Source of the DNA: Pseudomonadota bacterium
GTDB lineage: Bacteria; Pseudomonadota; Alphaproteobacteria; Rhizobiales; Xanthobacteraceae
Direction of reading: 5' to 3'
Assembly (NCBI GenBank): GCA_023386635.1
Contig: JAEWJH010000080.1
Span: forward strand, 1-27,305
DNA length: 27,305 bases
Position numbers and translations under genes: made by a program. Positions within the stretch are counted from its first letter, which is position 1; every line of letters starts with the position of its first letter. Of the stretch, positions 1 through 7,864 are shown piece by piece. The notes under the pieces are model-generated. The model ran no database searches, was not told the origin of the DNA, and worked only from the letters and a program-made list of their open reading frames with translations.

Positions 1-539
1 GTCCTGGACCGACGCCGATGGTCGAGCCGGTCCGCGACGTGGCGCCGCGTGAGCCTACGGTGCGTGAGCCGGCCTTCCGCGAGCCGCCAAAATTCGAAAC
101 GCCAAAATTCGAAACGCCGAAGTTCGAGCCGACCGCGCGCGAACCTGTCGTGCGCGAACCCTCCTTGCGCGAGCCGGAGCCCGCACCGCGCGCTGCCGAC
201 CACAATCTCGCGGAAATGGCCTCACGGCTCGAAGCCGCGCTACGCCGTCCGCCGCAGGCCGAAGGTCGCCCGCCGGTGACCGATCCGCTCGCCGTTTCGG
301 CCGCGCCGAAAGCGCCGGAGGTCAAAGCGCCCGACGTCAAGGCGCCGGGCGTCGCGCCTGCGGCGCCGAGATCCGTTGAGGTCAAGGTGCCTCAGCCGTC
401 GACTTCCGATATGGTGGCCTCCGAATCAAAGCCGGCCGAATCGAAAGCCAAATCCGCCAAGCCGGCGACGAACGCGATCTACGATAATCTCGAACAGGAG
501 ATGGCGAGTTTGTTAGGGCGTCCCGCCACCAAACAATGA
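1..539 (+). CDS. fliO: FliO flagellar export-gate assembly protein, C-terminal part (5' end outside window)
   Basis: The frame is open from the left edge (P-G-P-T-P before the first internal ATG at 18), so this is the tail of a longer gene and the ATG at 18 is probably not the start. FliO is a small membrane protein that helps FliP assemble in the type III flagellar export gate; its N-terminal membrane helix would lie upstream of the window. What is visible is a Pro/Glu/Ala-rich low-complexity stretch with repeated REP and KFETP units, then APxVKAP repeats, ending in a more ordered tail with NLAEMASRLEAALRRP near the middle and LEQEMASLLGRP at the end. That tail pattern and the position directly before fliP support FliO. 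The stop codon (537-539) overlaps the fliP ATG (536-538) as ATGA, implying translational coupling. The repeats carry no known function. Confidence 0.78.
   Translation, partial: PGPTPMVEPVRDVAPREPTVREPAFREPPKFETPKFETPKFEPTAREPVVREPSLREPEPAPRAADHNLAEMASRLEAALRRPPQAEGRPPVTDPLAVSAAPKAPEVKAPDVKAPGVAPAAPRSVEVKVPQPSTSDMVASESKPAESKAKSAKPATNAIYDNLEQEMASLLGRPATKQ
87..131 (+). repeat. 15-bp tandem repeat inside fliO coding sequence
   Basis: Two perfect tandem copies of CCAAAATTCGAAACG (87-101, 102-116) are followed by a diverged third copy (117-131). They encode KFETP-like units in the disordered C-terminal region of FliO. Being in frame and a multiple of three, the array can change copy number without breaking the gene. 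Confidence 0.85.
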
Positions 540-1291
540 CTCGTCGACATCGCGCGGGCGGCTGCGTCCTCGCAGCCGCTGTAGCGCTTCTTCTGACGGT
601 GGCTCCAGCCGCCGCGCAGGATATTTCCATCAATCTCGGTCAGGGGACCGGCGTCACCGAGCGTGCGATCCAGATGATCGCGCTGCTCACGGTGCTGTCG
701 CTCGCACCGTCGATCCTGGTGATGATGACGTCCTTCACCCGGATCGTCGTCGTGCTGTCGCTGCTGCGCACCGCGCTCGGCACGCAGACCGCGCCGCCGA
801 ACTCGGTGATCGTCTCGCTCGCCCTGTTCCTCACCGCCTTCGTGATGGGGCCGGCGCTGCAGCAGGTCTACGACGTCGGCCTGAAACCCCTCGCCAACAA
901 CGAAATTACGCTGGAGCAGGCATTCGAGCGCTCGTCCGAGCCGCTGCGCGCCTTCATGCAGAAGAACGTGCGCGACAAGGATCTCAAGCTGTTCGTCGAT
1001 ATGTCGGGACAGCCGGCACCCGCCTCACCCGAGCAAATGTCGCTGCGCATCCTCATTCCGGCGTTCATGATCTCGGAGCTCAAGCGCGCCTTCGAGATCG
1101 GCTTTCTGCTGTTCCTGCCGTTCCTGATCATCGACCTCGTCGTCGCATCGGTGCTGATGTCGATGGGCATGATGATGCTGCCACCGGTCGTGGTGTCGCT
1201 GCCGTTCAAGCTGATCTTCTTCGTGCTGGTGGACGGCTGGAGCCTGGTCGCCGGATCGCTGATCCAGAGCTACAGCGGCGCCGGCGGCTAG
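536..1291 (+). CDS. fliP: Flagellar type III export gate protein FliP
   Basis: FliP (251 aa) is the main subunit of the inner-membrane export gate (FliPQR) through which rod, hook and filament subunits are secreted. The sequence has a cleavable signal peptide (residues 1 to about 27, ending APAAAQ), a first hydrophobic segment (about 45-62) running into MMTSFTRIVVVLSLLRTALG, a second hydrophobic segment with a conserved PP (TQTAPPNSVIVSLALFLTAF), a periplasmic loop with FM and LRILIPAFMISELKRAFEIGF, and two C-terminal hydrophobic segments (FLPFLIIDLVVASVLMSMGM and LPFKLIFFVLVDGW). These are diagnostic family blocks, and the length is normal. The start overlaps the fliO stop by ATGA. The stop (1289-1291) lies only 9 bp from the stop of the convergent TPR gene. 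Confidence 0.97.
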   Translation: MTRRHRAGGCVLAAAVALLLTVAPAAAQDISINLGQGTGVTERAIQMIALLTVLSLAPSILVMMTSFTRIVVVLSLLRTALGTQTAPPNSVIVSLALFLTAFVMGPALQQVYDVGLKPLANNEITLEQAFERSSEPLRAFMQKNVRDKDLKLFVDMSGQPAPASPEQMSLRILIPAFMISELKRAFEIGFLLFLPFLIIDLVVASVLMSMGMMMLPPVVVSLPFKLIFFVLVDGWSLVAGSLIQSYSGAGG

Positions 1292-1300
1292 CGGCAAACC

Positions 1301-4300
1301 TTATCGTTGCGCGGTGCGCATGCGGTCGTCGCGACGCGCCGACGGTGAAGGCGCCGGCTGCGGCGTGGCAGGTCCATCAGGCAACGGCCGCGCGAACGCA
1401 CCCGTATCCGGATAGCGCTCGCGCAGCACCGCGAGGAACCGGGTCAGCGCGTCGTAGGACGCAACGCTCGTCGCCACCTTGCCGAATTCCGGATCGAGTG
1501 CACCCTGCGGGCCGGTCGCGATCTCGAACGCGGCGTTGTCGGGACTGTCCTTCATCTTCGCCGCGAACCGTTCGCGCAACCGGCCAAGACCGATGGTCTC
1601 GTTGGCGAGCGAATAGGCAACCGCCGCGCGCAACACATCCTGACGGTCGTCGGGACTGAGCGGCGCAAAGTCCTTCCAGCGGTTGCCGATCAGGCGCTCG
1701 AACTGTTCGCCGGCTTCGGCCCAGCGTTTGGCGCCCCAGAGAATATCGGCGCGAAGGCGCGTTGCTTCAGGCGACTGCATGTTCTCGATCACTTCGAGCG
1801 CAACCGGACCACGGCCCACATCCGCCAGGGCCCGCGCCTCGATCAGCAGACGCTGCGTGCGCAATTGCGTGGTCATATCGCCGATCCGGGTCGTGCGTAG
1901 CGCCGTCAGCGCGCGAACCGGCTGGCGATTCATCAGATAGATCACCGCGAGCCGCGTCGCGACCTGCGCGCGCGCCGCGCCCTGCAGACGATTGTCGACC
2001 TGATGCTGCAACAGTTCCGCGGCCTGCTCGAACAGCTCCACCGACGCCAGCCGGTCCGCAAGCCGGCGGATCATCTCGTCGCCGCGCCGTCCGATCGGCG
2101 TCAGCTCACGGTAATCGTAAAACAGGCCGAGCGCCTCGACCGGCGGCAGCGCGTCGCTGCGCCCGCCGATGAACAGGCTCTCAAAGGTCGCGGCCGCGCC
2201 GTCCTGGATCAACCGTGTGGCCCGCGCATTCGGATGCGCGGTGATGGCGGCGCGCATCACCCGAAACGCATCGCGATAGCGGTTCTCCTCGGTGTAAAGC
2301 CGCGCCAGCCATTGCTGGCCCTCGACCTCGGTTTCGTCGCCGCGCCAGATCGCCGTCAGGGTTTCCAGTTCGGCGATCATGTCGTTGCGGGCGATCTCGC
2401 CTTTGCCGTAACGCAGCGCGAGCACACGCAGGCGGCCCTGCGCCGCGGCTTCGCGATCGGTACTTTCCGCCGCGGTCTGATAGAACCGCAAGGCATCGGT
2501 CGGAATGTCGAGACCTTCGGCGATGCGGCCTTGCAGCACCGCGATGGCCGGCTCCAGCTCCGGCGGCAGACCGACCATGTTGAATTCGTCGAGCACCTTG
2601 CCGGCACCGGCGAAATCCTTGACCTCGACGGCAGCGCGCACCGCCTTCAGCAACGCCTGACGCTGCAATTCGATCGGCAGGCTGGCGATGGTGCCCATCG
2701 CGCCCTTGAACACGTCATGCGCGGCTTCCCAATGGCCCTGCTCGGCGAGCGCGACCGCGCGCCAAACCGGCGCGTCATGCTGCTTGCCGACCAGCGGATG
2801 GCTGAGATCCTTCAGCGCATCGTCCGGCCGCACCATCATCACATTGGCGACCGCGCGCAGCACGACGCCGGTGATGTCGTTTTCGCTCGGCTTGTCGTCT
2901 TTCAACGCGAGATCTAGCACCGCTTTCGCTTCGGGATACATATCGCGGGCGAGATAGAACCGCGCGAGGTCGATCCGCGCCGGCTGACGCTTGCCGGCGG
3001 GCAGCGCGGCGGCACGGTCGATCAGCTCGGTCTGGCGGTTGAGGAAGTTGGCCTGACGGTCGAAACCCCAGAGCTGCGGATCGAGCGCAACGCCGCGCGA
3101 CGCAGCGGCGGCGCTCTGGCTGACTGCGTTCGACAGCACCAGACCGTTCGGCCGGCCGATGACGATCTTGTCGCCTCCGAGATCGGCGCTGACGTCGTCG
3201 GCGAGCGGCTGCACGACGACGCCATGGATCGATGCAAGCGCACGCAGATCGACGAAATGATGCGTTCGCCCGAGACCGCGTGCAGGGCCGAGACCGGTGA
3301 CGGCGAGCAACGTATCGCCCTGCTCCGGATCGATCAGTTGGTGCACGCTGCGCGGATTTTCGAACGGAATGGTGATCGACGCGCGCTGCGGGTTGCCGGT
3401 ATTGCGCGCAACCGGCATGTCCTGCGACGCCGTCACCGCCTTGTCGCCGATCGACAGCACCCAGTGAGGGCCCGCGGATTGCAACGAGAACGCGCGCGGC
3501 CGATCGAGCTTGACGCGCAGCACCGCGACATCCGGCTGCGGGCGCGTCACCGCCGCCTGCCGCACCATCGGCGACTGCTCGATGGCGGCAGCATCGATTG
3601 CGCGCTCGGTGTCGAACACCATCCATAACGTATCGGCGCGCACAAAGGCTGCGGCCGGCGTCGGCGCGGCAAACGGGAACGTGGCGGTGGCCGCGTCCGC
3701 CCCACCGTCCATGTCGACCCGCACGACCGACGACGATGCCGCCGGCGCGGGACCGCCCACTTTCGGCTCGGCTTTGGCGACGGATTTGGTCTCGGCCGTC
3801 TCGATCCTGGTTGCGGATTCGACCGGTGCCGCAGCGGGCTTCGGTGCAGGCGGCGGCGCGACGGCGGTCTGCTGTTGTTCCGGCGGCGCCGACGGAAGAT
3901 CCAGCGGATTGACCGGCGCCGGGGCTGCGGCAGGAGCCGGCGGCTGATCGCGTGGCGCATCGCGGGGCTCCGCCTGCGCGACGACCGGTGCCACCGGCGG
4001 AGTGACAGGCGGAACGTCAGCCCTCGTCTCCGGTTTGCTGTCCGGCATTATCTCCGACCGCGTGTCCGGCTTCGGTTCGGATTTGGCGTCCGCTTTCGCG
4101 CCGGCTGTTTTCGGGTCTGTTTTCGGGTCCGCGGCGGAATTGGCCGGGATCGTCTCGGGCGCCTGGATCGCCGGACCGGATGCGGGTTTCGCCTCTTTCG
4201 CCGCAACGGTTTTGCCCGGCTTGGTGCCGACATCGACGATGATGTTGCGATCCTCGCGGAAGCTGCGCAGCTCCGCCGGCCCCGCGAGATGGAAATTCAC

Positions 4301-5086
4301 CGCGACGAAATCCTGATCGAGATCGCTATCGATTCCCGACAAGATCGCCGGCATGCCGTCGCGAGTATCGGCGAGATCGAAATTGATCGGGCTCGAGAAC
4401 TTGAGCCGCAGCAGTTCGCTGGTCCGCTCGGTGTTCACCGACACGCCGGGCGGCATTTCGAAGATGTAACGGGTGAAGGTCGGCTGCGTGCCGACTTTCA
4501 CGCGGATGGTCGGCACCGCCGGCACGGCAGGCATTTGCGCGCGCAGCTTGCGCTCCGCTTCCTGGGCGCGGCGCGCGAGGTCTTCCACCACTTCCTGCGG
4601 CAGCCCCGGCCGCACGCCGGTCCAGGTCGGCGGCAGCAGATCGAAATAGATGCGCTCCCCGGCGAGCTGTTTGTTGACGTCGACCTTCTGCTTGAGCGCG
4701 ATGCGCAACGCCATGCCGTCGGGGTCGCGCCGCGCCACGCCGATATAATCGCGCGCGCCCGCGCTGAGATTGTCGATCGGCACCACGATCGGCTTGGAGA
4801 AATTGATGATCAGGATATTGCCGGACAGCCGTACATTGGCATCCAGCGGTTCGGCCATCCGGAACACGATGCGGGCATAGCCGCCCGACGTATTGACCGA
4901 GACCTCGCCCTTCACCGGCTCGTTTGCCGTCGCATCCAGAAGCGCGGCGATGGACTGAGGTGGAGCGCCGGATTGCGCCATCGATTGCGCGATGGCGGGC
5001 CCGGCCGCCGGCAGCGACACGGCAGCCACGGTCACGAAGGCAGCGTGCCGCACGGCCGCGCCGATACCCATCGAATACGCACGCAT
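1301..5086 (-). CDS. Large secreted AMIN-like/tetratricopeptide repeat protein of the flagellar cluster
   Basis: This 1261-residue protein has an N-terminal signal peptide (about 1-34, ending AGPAIAQ), so it should be periplasmic. Residues about 60-150 and 192-285 are two beta-rich repeats with a common pattern (an R-x-V/I-F-x-M strand, then L-x-I/L-x-FS-x-PI), resembling AMIN-type envelope-binding domains. A Pro/Ala/Lys linker covers about 288-450. Further beta-rich modules follow to about 680, then helical TPR-like repeats from about 695 to 1200 (for example ARFYLARDMYPEAKAVLDLA and WGAKRWAEAGEQFERL). The tail is Pro/Arg-rich. It lies downstream of motE on the same strand but after a 229-bp gap holding a CtrA-like box, so it may have its own promoter. 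The ATG at 5086 was chosen because it gives the whole signal peptide; ATG 5071 is an alternative. Similar TPR proteins occur in alphaproteobacterial flagellar clusters. A MotC-like stator role is only inference. Confidence 0.8.
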   Translation of the reverse strand: MRAYSMGIGAAVRHAAFVTVAAVSLPAAGPAIAQSMAQSGAPPQSIAALLDATANEPVKGEVSVNTSGGYARIVFRMAEPLDANVRLSGNILIINFSKPIVVPIDNLSAGARDYIGVARRDPDGMALRIALKQKVDVNKQLAGERIYFDLLPPTWTGVRPGLPQEVVEDLARRAQEAERKLRAQMPAVPAVPTIRVKVGTQPTFTRYIFEMPPGVSVNTERTSELLRLKFSSPINFDLADTRDGMPAILSGIDSDLDQDFVAVNFHLAGPAELRSFREDRNIIVDVGTKPGKTVAAKEAKPASGPAIQAPETIPANSAADPKTDPKTAGAKADAKSEPKPDTRSEIMPDSKPETRADVPPVTPPVAPVVAQAEPRDAPRDQPPAPAAAPAPVNPLDLPSAPPEQQQTAVAPPPAPKPAAAPVESATRIETAETKSVAKAEPKVGGPAPAASSSVVRVDMDGGADAATATFPFAAPTPAAAFVRADTLWMVFDTERAIDAAAIEQSPMVRQAAVTRPQPDVAVLRVKLDRPRAFSLQSAGPHWVLSIGDKAVTASQDMPVARNTGNPQRASITIPFENPRSVHQLIDPEQGDTLLAVTGLGPARGLGRTHHFVDLRALASIHGVVVQPLADDVSADLGGDKIVIGRPNGLVLSNAVSQSAAAASRGVALDPQLWGFDRQANFLNRQTELIDRAAALPAGKRQPARIDLARFYLARDMYPEAKAVLDLALKDDKPSENDITGVVLRAVANVMMVRPDDALKDLSHPLVGKQHDAPVWRAVALAEQGHWEAAHDVFKGAMGTIASLPIELQRQALLKAVRAAVEVKDFAGAGKVLDEFNMVGLPPELEPAIAVLQGRIAEGLDIPTDALRFYQTAAESTDREAAAQGRLRVLALRYGKGEIARNDMIAELETLTAIWRGDETEVEGQQWLARLYTEENRYRDAFRVMRAAITAHPNARATRLIQDGAAATFESLFIGGRSDALPPVEALGLFYDYRELTPIGRRGDEMIRRLADRLASVELFEQAAELLQHQVDNRLQGAARAQVATRLAVIYLMNRQPVRALTALRTTRIGDMTTQLRTQRLLIEARALADVGRGPVALEVIENMQSPEATRLRADILWGAKRWAEAGEQFERLIGNRWKDFAPLSPDDRQDVLRAAVAYSLANETIGLGRLRERFAAKMKDSPDNAAFEIATGPQGALDPEFGKVATSVASYDALTRFLAVLRERYPDTGAFARPLPDGPATPQPAPSPSARRDDRMRTAQR

Positions 5087-5160
5087 ACGCTCAACTCACG
5101 CCGGCCCGATACGCAGGCCCAAATCCGCAGGTCTAGGGCATGGACAGTACCGGCAGGCAT

Positions 5161-5177
5161 TTAAAGCGGGATTAACC
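5161..5177. promoter_or_regulatory. CtrA-like box, exact TTAA-N7-TTAACC
   Basis: TTAA at 5161-5164, seven bases, then TTAACC at 5172-5177 matches the alphaproteobacterial CtrA consensus (TTAA-N7-TTAA, often TTAACC) with no mismatch. It lies 75-91 bp upstream of the TPR gene start (5086, minus strand), in the gap after motE. The match is seen in the sequence; binding is inferred. Confidence 0.55.
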
Positions 5178-5315
5178 GTGCAACCGCTGGTGGCCGTGCC
5201 TCCACCGCCGTCTTCCGATTTGCCCCAAAATGGGATTTTTGATCAGCAGGAGAGAAGCGGAAGCCAAGGGAGCAGAACCACGTCGCCCTCACCCGCCCGA
5301 CTGAACCGCCCGACC

Positions 5316-6146
5316 TTAGCCGCCCGACTTGCCTTCGATCTTCGGCAGATCGGCGGGATTCGGCTTTCCGGGCTGGCTGCCGGCGCGCATGGCCAGTTCG
5401 ACGGTAAGCTTTTCCGCCTGCTCCGACGACATCGCCGCCAGCACATCGGACAGGCGCCGCGGATTCATCTGCGACGCGACCTCGACCAGGATCTTCATGT
5501 CGAGACGGTCGAAGATGCGCGCGGCATCCTTCGCCTTCATGCTCTCATACATGGAGACGATCGACTTGAAGCGTGTGGCGTCCGCTTCCTCGCGTTTCTT
5601 GACGGTACTGCCGATCCGCTCTTCCAGATCACGCAGTTCGGCAGCCTTGGCGTCGACGCGCTTCTCGGCCGCCTGCAACAGGCTTTCGCGCATGTCGACT
5701 TCGCGATTGCGCGTTTCGATTTCCTGGCGGCGGTCGCCGAGCCGTTCGAGCACCGCTCGCTCGCCCGGCGACGGTCCTTGCTGCGGCATCACGCCGTTCT
5801 TGTCCGGCTTTGGCTCCGGCGGTGGCGGCGTCTTGCTGACTTTCAGCGGCAGGTCGGACGCGGCACCCTTGGGGGCATCGGGCACCGAGCCGGTCACGTC
5901 CGGAAAATTGAACACCTCGGAAGCCCACGACTGTGACGGGGGACGCGGTGATGACGACGCCGGCGCAGTGACCGCTACCGTCGTCGGCGCTGCGGTGATC
6001 CGGAGTTGATCGGGCCCGCGCGCAGCGAGCCGTTCACCGAGTGTGTAACCGCCGTCGAGCACGAGGCCCGCGGTCTTGAGCACGAACAATCCGCCGGCCG
6101 CCACCAGGACGATCGGGATCAACCGGACTTCGCGCAGAAGCGACAT
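5316..6146 (-). CDS. motE: MotE family protein (flagellar motor-associated, MgtE-N-like domain)
   Basis: In Sinorhizobium MotE is a periplasmic chaperone for the motor protein MotC; related proteins are common in alphaproteobacterial flagellar operons. This 276-residue protein has one N-terminal membrane or signal-anchor helix (residues about 9-30, LIPIVLVAAGGLFVLKTAGL), a disordered Pro/Ser-rich stretch (about 50-125), a strongly charged coiled coil (about 126-195, including ERLGDRRQEIETRNREVDMR), and a compact C-terminal domain (about 195-256) with YESMKAKDAARIFDRL and MNPRRLSDVLAAMSSEQAEKL, typical of the MgtE-N/FliG-N-like fold of MotE. It starts 2 bp after the DUF6468 stop, so it belongs to the fliL-fliM operon. 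The family call is firm; whether it serves a MotC-like client here is open. Confidence 0.85.
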   Translation of the reverse strand: MSLLREVRLIPIVLVAAGGLFVLKTAGLVLDGGYTLGERLAARGPDQLRITAAPTTVAVTAPASSSPRPPSQSWASEVFNFPDVTGSVPDAPKGAASDLPLKVSKTPPPPEPKPDKNGVMPQQGPSPGERAVLERLGDRRQEIETRNREVDMRESLLQAAEKRVDAKAAELRDLEERIGSTVKKREEADATRFKSIVSMYESMKAKDAARIFDRLDMKILVEVASQMNPRRLSDVLAAMSSEQAEKLTVELAMRAGSQPGKPNPADLPKIEGKSGG

Positions 6147-6148
6147 CG

Positions 6149-6604
6149 TCAGGCGGCCTTCCCGGTGGCAAGCCGCAGCCGCGCGCGCTCGGCAAAGGCG
6201 GCGGCGGCCGCCGCCATGCTGTTGGCGTCAGGCAGCGTCGCCTGTTGCGGCTGCGCCGTTGCCGCCGCGGCGGCAGGACGCGATACCGCGACGATGCCGG
6301 CGAGCTTGCGCATCAGCGCATCGGCAGCGTCGATCTGCTTGCCGAGTTCGGCAGAGAGCAGGTCGCCCTTGGCGAGTTGCTGGCCCAGCGTCTGGTCGGT
6401 GCTGCTCGCCGTGACCTTGAGGCCGGCAATGGCACGCTCGGCGATCTCCGTGGCGGTGACAAGTTCGCCGATCGTCGCGCGCAGCGACTGCTCATCGGCC
6501 TTGAGCATGCGCAACTGCTTGTTGAGCCGCACACAATAGAGAATGGTGAGCAGCAGCAGCACCGCGACCATGCTTTCGATCGCGAAACCGAAGACGTGCG
6601 TCAT
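6149..6604 (-). CDS. DUF6468 domain membrane protein of the fliL-fliM operon
   Basis: This is a 151-residue protein with one N-terminal membrane segment (residues about 7-25, FAIESMVAVLLLLTILYCV) followed by RLNKQLRMLKADEQSLRATI and a long amphipathic helix rich in Ala, Glu, Lys and Gln (to about 115), then an Ala-rich tail. The pattern of a short membrane anchor followed by a N-K-Q-L-R-x-L-K-x-D helix is that of the DUF6468 family, found next to fliM in alphaproteobacteria; its function is not established. The start codon overlaps the fliM stop as ATGA (6601-6604), and motE starts 2 bp after the stop, so the three genes are surely co-transcribed and probably translationally coupled. The helix would lie in the cytoplasm or the periplasm depending on topology; the sequence does not settle which. 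Confidence 0.8.
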   Translation of the reverse strand: MTHVFGFAIESMVAVLLLLTILYCVRLNKQLRMLKADEQSLRATIGELVTATEIAERAIAGLKVTASSTDQTLGQQLAKGDLLSAELGKQIDAADALMRKLAGIVAVSRPAAAAATAQPQQATLPDANSMAAAAAAFAERARLRLATGKAA

Positions 6605-7794
6605 TGCGGATCCATCCGGTTGTTCGTTTCGTCCGCCTTCTCGAACATCGCGAAGGTGGTTTTGGGTTTGCGCAGGGGTTTTGCCACCCGCACCGCGACG
6701 CGATCGCCGACCCGGCCCATCCGGCCTTCGGTGAGCGTGATGTCGCCGCAGCGCACGGTGACGAGCGAATCCGGTTTGATCTCGAGCGGCAGCGTGTCGC
6801 CGACCTTGAGATTCATCATCTGCCGCAGTGGCAGATTGGCTTCGTAGAGCACGGCGTCGACACCGATCGCCGCCTGGCCGATCTCGGTGGCGAGATGGCC
6901 TTCCCAGATCGGGTCGCGGCCGAACTTCTCGCCCATGAACATCTGCAAGAGCACGGCGCGGATCGGTTCGATTGTCGCGTAGGGCAGCAGCAGTTCGATA
7001 TTGCCGCCACGGTCTTCCATGTCGATGCGCAGGCGCACCAGGATAGCGGCATTGGCGGGACGCGAGATCGCCGCAAAGCGCGGATTGGTCTCCAGCCGAT
7101 CGATGTTGAAGCGCACCGGCGACAGCGGCTTGAACGCGAGCTCGGCATCAGCGAGCACGATCTCGATCAGCCGCTTCACCAGATTGGTTTCGATCGTCGT
7201 ATAGGGGCGTCCCTCGATGCGGATCGAGGACTGGCCGCGACGACCGCCGAGCAGCACGTCGATGATCGAATAGATCAGACTGGAATTGACGGTGAACAGC
7301 CCGAAGTTCTCCCACTCCTCCGCCTTGAACACGGCGAGGATCGCCGGCAGCGGGATGGAGTTGAGATAGTCGCCGAACCGCACCGAGGTGATGCGGTCGA
7401 GCGAAACTTCGACGTTGTCGGAGGTGAAATTGCGCAGGCTCGTCGTCATCAGCCGCACCAGACGGTCGAAGACGATTTCCAGCATCGGCAGGCGCTCGTA
7501 GGAGACCATCGCCGAGTCGATGATCGCGCGGATGCCGGAATTGTCGTTGATGTTGATGTCCGACAGGCTGAAGCCCAGCAGGCTGTCGATCTCATCCTGA
7601 TTGAGAATACGTTCGGCGCCGCCCTTCTGATTGAGCGCGCCATCGTCGACCATCGTGCTCCATTGCGCGGCGGCTGCGTCCTCGCCGGGCGCGGTCGTCT
7701 GATCCGCGTCCTTCGGGCTGTCGCCGTCGGCTTCGAGCGCAAGCCCCCACTCCGCGGCGAGGGCATCCTGATCGATCTGTTCTTTCTGCGCCAT
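6601..7794 (-). CDS. fliM: Flagellar motor switch protein FliM
   Basis: FliM (397 aa) forms part of the C-ring: phospho-CheY binds its N-terminus and the middle domain contacts FliG. The CheY-binding peptide is clear at residues about 63-75 (ILNQDEIDSLLGF). It is preceded by an extra N-terminal extension of about 60 residues, acidic and Ala-rich, with IDQDALAAEWGLAL near its start. The middle domain has the expected YERLPMLEIVFDRLVRLMTTSLRNFT and FFxxS-like stretches (LSPVRFNIDRLETNPRFA), and the C-terminal SpoA domain (about 310-385) contains LKVGDTLPLEIKPDSLVTVRCGD-type strands. It lies 70 bp downstream of fliL and overlaps the DUF6468 gene by 4 bp. The family is certain; the N-terminal extension is the only unusual feature. 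Confidence 0.97.
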   Translation of the reverse strand: MAQKEQIDQDALAAEWGLALEADGDSPKDADQTTAPGEDAAAAQWSTMVDDGALNQKGGAERILNQDEIDSLLGFSLSDININDNSGIRAIIDSAMVSYERLPMLEIVFDRLVRLMTTSLRNFTSDNVEVSLDRITSVRFGDYLNSIPLPAILAVFKAEEWENFGLFTVNSSLIYSIIDVLLGGRRGQSSIRIEGRPYTTIETNLVKRLIEIVLADAELAFKPLSPVRFNIDRLETNPRFAAISRPANAAILVRLRIDMEDRGGNIELLLPYATIEPIRAVLLQMFMGEKFGRDPIWEGHLATEIGQAAIGVDAVLYEANLPLRQMMNLKVGDTLPLEIKPDSLVTVRCGDITLTEGRMGRVGDRVAVRVAKPLRKPKTTFAMFEKADETNNRMDPQ

Positions 7795-7864
7795 GGATGG
7801 GTGTTCTGGACGAGTGTTCTAAGCGTCTGCGTGAAAAGTCGGCGAGGTCGCTAAATTGCGGCGG

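Noticed and set aside
87..131. Direct repeats considered as a CRISPR or phage-type array
   Set aside because: Units are adjacent, without spacers, in frame, and encode KFETP residues of FliO.
3875..5164. Open frame of 429 codons on the plus strand within the TPR gene region
   Set aside because: Arg-rich sequence without domains, antisense to signal peptide and AMIN-like repeats that are coherent on the minus strand. The same holds for plus frames at 2003-2917 and 6604-7854 (opposite fliM).
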